Assembly: GCF_030268065.1 (NCBI RefSeq)
Contig: NZ_BSDD01000001.1
Span: forward strand, 744,001 to 808,000
Length of the DNA stretch: 64,000 nt
Reading direction: 5' to 3'
Source: Geothrix rubra
GTDB taxonomy: Bacteria > Acidobacteriota > Holophagae > Holophagales > Holophagaceae
In this document: positions 61,255 through 64,000 of the stretch, piece after piece
Position numbering within the stretch: position 1 is the first letter of the stretch
Layout of the letters: each line of letters starts with the position of its first letter
The notes under the pieces: model-generated
Seen by the model: the letters and a program-made list of their open reading frames with translations, nothing else
Database searches by the model: none
What the model was told of the DNA's origin: nothing
Made by a program: the position numbers and the translations under genes

Positions 61255-62241
61255 ATGACGAAAGAACTCCAGGACATCCTCCGGATCGTCCGCCGGGGGC
61301 CGGGGCCCTTCGCCCTGGCCACCCTGGTGGGCGTGGACGGCGCCAGCTACCGGCGGCCCGGGGCGCGCCTGCTGACTGACGGGAGGAGCCTCCTGCGGGG
61401 TTCCCTGAGCGGCGGCTGCCTGGAGGGCGAGATCCTGGCCCGGGGGCAGGACGTCCTGGCCTCCGGGAGACCCCGGCTGGTGCGGTACGACCTCCGCGGC
61501 GATGCCGACCTGGTCTGGGGCAGCGGCAGCGGCTGCGAAGGGATGCTCGACATCCTGGTGGAGCCGGTCACCGGCTTCCCCGCCTGGATGGCCTGGATCG
61601 AGGAAGCCTGGTCCAATCGGAAGGGCCTGCGGATCCGCACGGACCTGTCGCAGGAAAAGCTCGGAATGCGCAGCATTCCGGGTTACCCAGGCGCATCCGC
61701 GCCTGGCCGGCGCGAGGAATGCTTCGAAGATTTCGTGGCTCCCATCGCCCTGTGGATCCTCGGGGCCGGGGACGACAGCCGCCCCCTGGTCCGCCTGGCG
61801 AAGGAGCTGGGCTGGACCGTGGGCCTGGTGGATCACCGCCCGGCCTTCGCCCGGCCGGAGCGGTTCCCGGAGGCCGATGCGGTGCTCGCGGGGCACCCGA
61901 CCGCCACGATTCCGGGCCTGCCCCTGGATGACCGCAGCGCCGTGGTGCTCATGACCCACCACTACCTCAAGGACCTGGAGGCCCTCCGCCACTTGCTGCC
62001 CTCCGGCGCCGGGTACCTGGGGCTGATGGGGAGCCGGTCCCGGGGCGCGAAGCTACTGGCGGAGCTGGCGTCGGAAGGAATCCGCCCGGATTCCCGGTTC
62101 CACACCCCCGTGGGCCTGGACCTGGGGGCCCAGGATCCGGAGACCATCGCCCTGGCCATCCTTGCGGAGGTCCAGGCGGCCCTGGCGGGACGGAGCGCCG
62201 CGTCCCTCCGCGGCCAGCTCACCCCCGTGGCGACCCCGTGA
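61255..62241 (+). CDS. XdhC-family molybdenum cofactor insertion protein
   Basis: 328-residue maturation factor. The N-terminal XdhC/CoxI domain (about 10-105; LATLVGVDGASYRRPGARLL, GSLSGGCLEGEI) and the C-terminal Rossmann domain (about 165-300; LWILGAGDDSRPLVRLAKEL, VDHRPAFARPERFP) are joined by a linker. That linker (residues about 136-151) is encoded by two adjacent perfect hairpins. XdhC loads sulfurated cofactor into xanthine-oxidase-family enzymes. It starts 3 bases after the large subunit and ends by GTGA overlap with the next gene. Confidence 0.92.
   Translation: MTKELQDILRIVRRGPGPFALATLVGVDGASYRRPGARLLTDGRSLLRGSLSGGCLEGEILARGQDVLASGRPRLVRYDLRGDADLVWGSGSGCEGMLDILVEPVTGFPAWMAWIEEAWSNRKGLRIRTDLSQEKLGMRSIPGYPGASAPGRREECFEDFVAPIALWILGAGDDSRPLVRLAKELGWTVGLVDHRPAFARPERFPEADAVLAGHPTATIPGLPLDDRSAVVLMTHHYLKDLEALRHLLPSGAGYLGLMGSRSRGAKLLAELASEGIRPDSRFHTPVGLDLGAQDPETIALAILAEVQAALAGRSAASLRGQLTPVATP
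61662..61706. repeat. Twin perfect hairpins inside the xdhC coding sequence
   Basis: CGGAATGC (61662-61669) pairs with GCATTCCG (61673-61680) across a 3-base loop; CCAGGCGC (61687-61694) pairs with GCGCCTGG (61699-61706) across a 4-base loop. Six bases separate the two stems. They encode the interdomain linker. The paired-palindrome layout is like REP/BIME elements that move within genomes. No second copy was noticed in this window. Confidence 0.7.
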
Positions 62242-62795
62242 GCGTCGCCGCCGTCGTCCTCGCCGCCGGGTCCGGCCGTCGCATGGGCGGCCCCAAGGCC
62301 CTCCTGGTGGTGGACGGCGAGACGCTGCTGCGCCGGGCGGCCCGCACGGCCCTGGCCGCCGGCTGCACGCCGGTGGTGGCCGTGGTGGGCCCCTGGGCTC
62401 CGGACCTGGAGGATCTGGAGGTCCTCGTGGTCCCGAATCCGCAGGCCGACGAGGGCATGGCGAGCTCCATCCGCGCGGGACTGGCGGCGTTGCCGGAGGG
62501 CGTCGAGGCCGTGCTGCTCCTCGCGGTGGACCAGCCCGCCGTGGACCCGGGCCTCCTGCGCGACCTCCTGGCGCTGTTCCGGGCCTCCGGCGGCCGCCCC
62601 GCCGCCTGTGCCTATGGGGAATCCCTCGGCATCCCCGCGATCTTTCCCGCCCACCTTCTGCCCGACCTCATGGACCTGCGCGGAGACCGGGGCGCCAAGG
62701 CCATCCTGCTGCGGGAAGGCGCCATCGGCCTGCCCTTCCCGGAGGGTGCGCGGGACCTGGACCGACCGGAGGACCTCGCCCGGTTCAGGCGCTGA
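62238..62795 (+). CDS. mocA: MocA-like molybdenum cofactor cytidylyltransferase (NTP transferase)
   Basis: 185-residue nucleotidyltransferase. VAAVVLAAGSGRRMGGPKALL is the nucleotide-binding signature and LLLAVDQPAVDP holds the metal-binding aspartate; the late GAKAILL is also conserved. MocA links CMP to molybdopterin for export-type molybdenum hydroxylases, which suits the preceding genes. It starts with GTG 62238 (GTGA overlap with xdhC). The stop overlaps the convergent hxlR gene by 11 bases. A MobA (GTP) role is less likely given context. Confidence 0.88.
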   Translation: MSVAAVVLAAGSGRRMGGPKALLVVDGETLLRRAARTALAAGCTPVVAVVGPWAPDLEDLEVLVVPNPQADEGMASSIRAGLAALPEGVEAVLLLAVDQPAVDPGLLRDLLALFRASGGRPAACAYGESLGIPAIFPAHLLPDLMDLRGDRGAKAILLREGAIGLPFPEGARDLDRPEDLARFRR

Positions 62796-63183
62796 GGCTG
62801 GCCTTCTTCTGGAGGTGGTCGTAGCGCCTGCGGGCCTGCTCCAGCTCCGCGAGGTGCCCCTCCGCCCAGGTGCAGAGGGCACCCATGGGCTCGATGAGCG
62901 TATGGCCCAGGACCGTCAGCTCGTACTCGGTGCGGGGCGGCACCTCGGGGTACACATGGCGCGCCACGAGTCCGTCCCGCTCCAGCTTGCGGAGGGTCTG
63001 GGTGAGCATCTTCTGGCTGATGCCGCCGATCTGGCGGTGCAGGTCCCCGTAGCGCTGCCGCCCCCGGGCCAGCAGGTAGATCACCAGGGTCGTCCACTTG
63101 TCGGCGATGAGATCCAGCACCTGGCGGGTCGGGCACTGGGCGCTGAGGACGTTGGGGTGCAGAGAACACGCCTTGCTAACCAT
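62785..63183 (-). CDS. HxlR-family transcriptional regulator
   Basis: 132-residue winged-helix regulator. CSLHPNVLSAQCPTRQVLDLI opens the domain with two cysteines; KWTTLVIYLLARGRQRYGDL, GGISQKMLTQTLRKLERDGLV and YPEVPPRTEYELT are family signatures. Cysteine-containing HxlR proteins often sense electrophiles or quinones. It is divergent from a quinone-reductase-like flavoprotein and probably controls it through the palindrome at 63193-63207. ATG 63183 was chosen because the domain begins there. Confidence 0.92.
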   Translation of the reverse strand: MVSKACSLHPNVLSAQCPTRQVLDLIADKWTTLVIYLLARGRQRYGDLHRQIGGISQKMLTQTLRKLERDGLVARHVYPEVPPRTEYELTVLGHTLIEPMGALCTWAEGHLAELEQARRRYDHLQKKASLSA

Positions 63184-63192
63184 GGGGTGCCT

Positions 63193-63207
63193 ACCTTCCA
63201 AGAAGGT
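63193..63207. promoter_or_regulatory. ACCTTC-CAA-GAAGGT palindrome, likely HxlR operator
   Basis: A 6-bp perfect inverted repeat with a 3-base centre, nine bases upstream of the hxlR start and in the divergent gap before the flavoprotein gene. GGTGCCTAC also occurs twice (63186-63194 and 63205-63213), giving a direct repeat around it. HxlR dimers bind such sites, so self-control and control of the neighbour are likely. Confidence 0.5.
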
Positions 63208-63287
63208 GCCTACTTTCTTTTCGTTCGTAAGCACCCAACCATTGTGCCACAGGCTGCCAGAGCGCAAGCCCCCGGAGGAAAGCCCAG

Positions 63288-63839
63288 ATGTCCAGGATCG
63301 CCATCGTCTTCCACAGCGGATACGGCCACACGAAGGTGCTGGCCGAGCGGGTCAAGGCCGGGGCCGAACAGGTCGCCGACACGCAGGCGCAGCTCATCCC
63401 GGTCGAGGAGGCCGAGGGCCGCTGGGCCGACCTGGAGGCCGCCGACGCCATCGTCTTCGGCAGCCCCACCTACATGGGCAATGTCAGCGGTCCCTTCAAG
63501 GTGTTCATGGATGCCAGCTCGAAGGCCTGGTACGAGCGGAAATGGAAGGACAAGCTCGCCGCCGGCTTCACCATCAGCGGCAGCCCCAGCGGCGACAAGC
63601 TGAACACGCTCCAATCCCTGATGATCTTCGCCATGCAGCACGGCATGGTGTGGATCGGCATGGTCGATCTGCCCCAGAACGACCAGGGCACCAACCGCCT
63701 GGGCAGCTTCAGCGGCGTCATGGCCCAGGCCGGGCAGGTCCCCCCCGAAGTGGAGCCGAACGAGCAGGATAGGCTCGGTGCCGAGGCCCTGGGCCACCGG
63801 GTGGCCCGATCCGCCCAGCGATGGGCCAAGGGCGCCTGA
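63288..63839 (+). CDS. Flavodoxin-fold NAD(P)H:quinone oxidoreductase-like protein (WrbA family)
   Basis: 183-residue flavodoxin-like protein. SRIAIVFHSGYGHTKVLAE is the FMN phosphate loop; AIVFGSPTYMGNVSGPFKVFMD and FTISGSPSGDKLNTLQSL are the WrbA-type FMN segments. It probably reduces quinones by two electrons, limiting oxidative stress. The divergent HxlR regulator supports induction by electrophiles or quinones. Confidence 0.9.
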   Translation: MSRIAIVFHSGYGHTKVLAERVKAGAEQVADTQAQLIPVEEAEGRWADLEAADAIVFGSPTYMGNVSGPFKVFMDASSKAWYERKWKDKLAAGFTISGSPSGDKLNTLQSLMIFAMQHGMVWIGMVDLPQNDQGTNRLGSFSGVMAQAGQVPPEVEPNEQDRLGAEALGHRVARSAQRWAKGA

Positions 63840-63913
63840 AAGCATCATCCATGACAGGAATGGGACGTCCGGCGGCTACCCTGGAATCCTGGTCATCTCC
63901 GGAGGAACCGTCC

Positions 63914-64000
63914 ATGTCCGAACTCGTCAAGCCCCTCAACGACGCCGATTTCGCCGGCTCCGTGGCCAAGGGGATCTCGCTCGTCGACTTCTGGGCCGCC
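63914..64000 (+). CDS. Thioredoxin, N-terminal fragment cut by the window end
   Basis: Only 29 codons are visible: MSELVKPLNDADFAG, then SLVDFWAA. The VDFWA strand comes directly before the WCxxC active site in thioredoxin, so the motif lies just outside. A GGAGGA ribosome site precedes ATG 63914, and TACCCT at 63877-63882 is a possible -10. The call rests on the short N-terminus and is likely rather than certain. Confidence 0.75.
   Translation, partial: MSELVKPLNDADFAGSVAKGISLVDFWAA

Noticed and set aside
59050-61992. A 980-codon minus-strand open frame over the molybdenum hydroxylase genes
   Set aside because: It mirrors the real large-subunit gene, is rich in G, H, L and Q, and has no recognisable motif or ribosome site.
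61255-62241. XdhC gene as a broken gene because of the hairpin insertion
   Set aside because: The frame is intact through both hairpins and both domains have their motifs.
1-64000. CRISPR arrays, tRNA or rRNA genes, insertion sequences
   Set aside because: No regular repeat-spacer pattern, no cloverleaf-like gene in any gap, and no transposase motif was seen; nearly all gaps are under 130 bases.

Overview
The window is high-GC bacterial chromosome, densely packed on both strands, with many 4-base ATGA/GTGA start-stop overlaps. I see no tRNA, rRNA, insertion sequence, prophage or CRISPR array. Flagellar export genes, an expanded chemotaxis operon with CheD and a CheZ-like phosphatase, bactofilin and a large multi-PAS kinase point to a motile Gram-negative organism. 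The overall style suggests Acidobacteriota, class Holophagae (Geothrix/Holophaga-like). That placement is inference from gene style, not from a marker gene.

Layout. 1-2777: leucyl aminopeptidase (cut by the window edge) and PabB. 2774-15664, all minus strand: an HNH nuclease, RmuC, TsaE, Nnr, PurN, Pta, a small unknown protein, an aldehyde dehydrogenase, a single-domain response regulator and a 1802-residue hybrid kinase with a duplicated GAF module. 15980-27384, all plus: one long chemotaxis operon, mcp-cheW-STAS-soluble receptor-cheY-cheA-cheR-cheD-cheB-STAS-SpoIIE/HATPase. The last two genes add a partner-switching module. 27385-30780: a LigB-type dioxygenase, PdxJ, a DUF4388 protein and a CheZ with a HAMP-like N-terminus.

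30789-41324 is mixed housekeeping: an FAH-family enzyme, XerC and XerD, an acyl-CoA synthetase, a UbiA-family prenyltransferase, an M23 peptidase paired with bactofilin, FabF and AcpP separated by an intrinsic terminator, and a DMT transporter. 41424-46325: a WYL protein with a histone-like tail, two tandem peptide-type solute-binding proteins and an atypical thioredoxin. 46410-52530: an Rrf2 regulator, TtcA, an aldo/keto reductase-TetR pair, RlmI and a phosphodiesterase fired from a symmetric promoter, and a secreted cyclophilin. 52571-58518: a TPR protein, a REC-SHOCT protein, and flhB-fliR-fliQ-fliP-fliO. 58640-62795: a two-subunit, Tat-exported molybdenum hydroxylase with XdhC and a MocA-like cofactor transferase. 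62785-64000: an HxlR regulator divergent from a flavodoxin-like reductase, and the start of thioredoxin.

The most notable material is in the chemotaxis region. The soluble receptor carries a CheZ-like D-xxx-Q motif. That receptor and CheD end in the same GDVELF peptide, while the membrane receptor ends in a CheR/CheB-type QWEAF tether. Two STAS proteins and a SpoIIE-type phosphatase/kinase are built into the operon. Other points: a 14-bp palindrome that places TACCCT exactly six bases before two divergent start codons, twin hairpins inside xdhC, and several unusual domain fusions.
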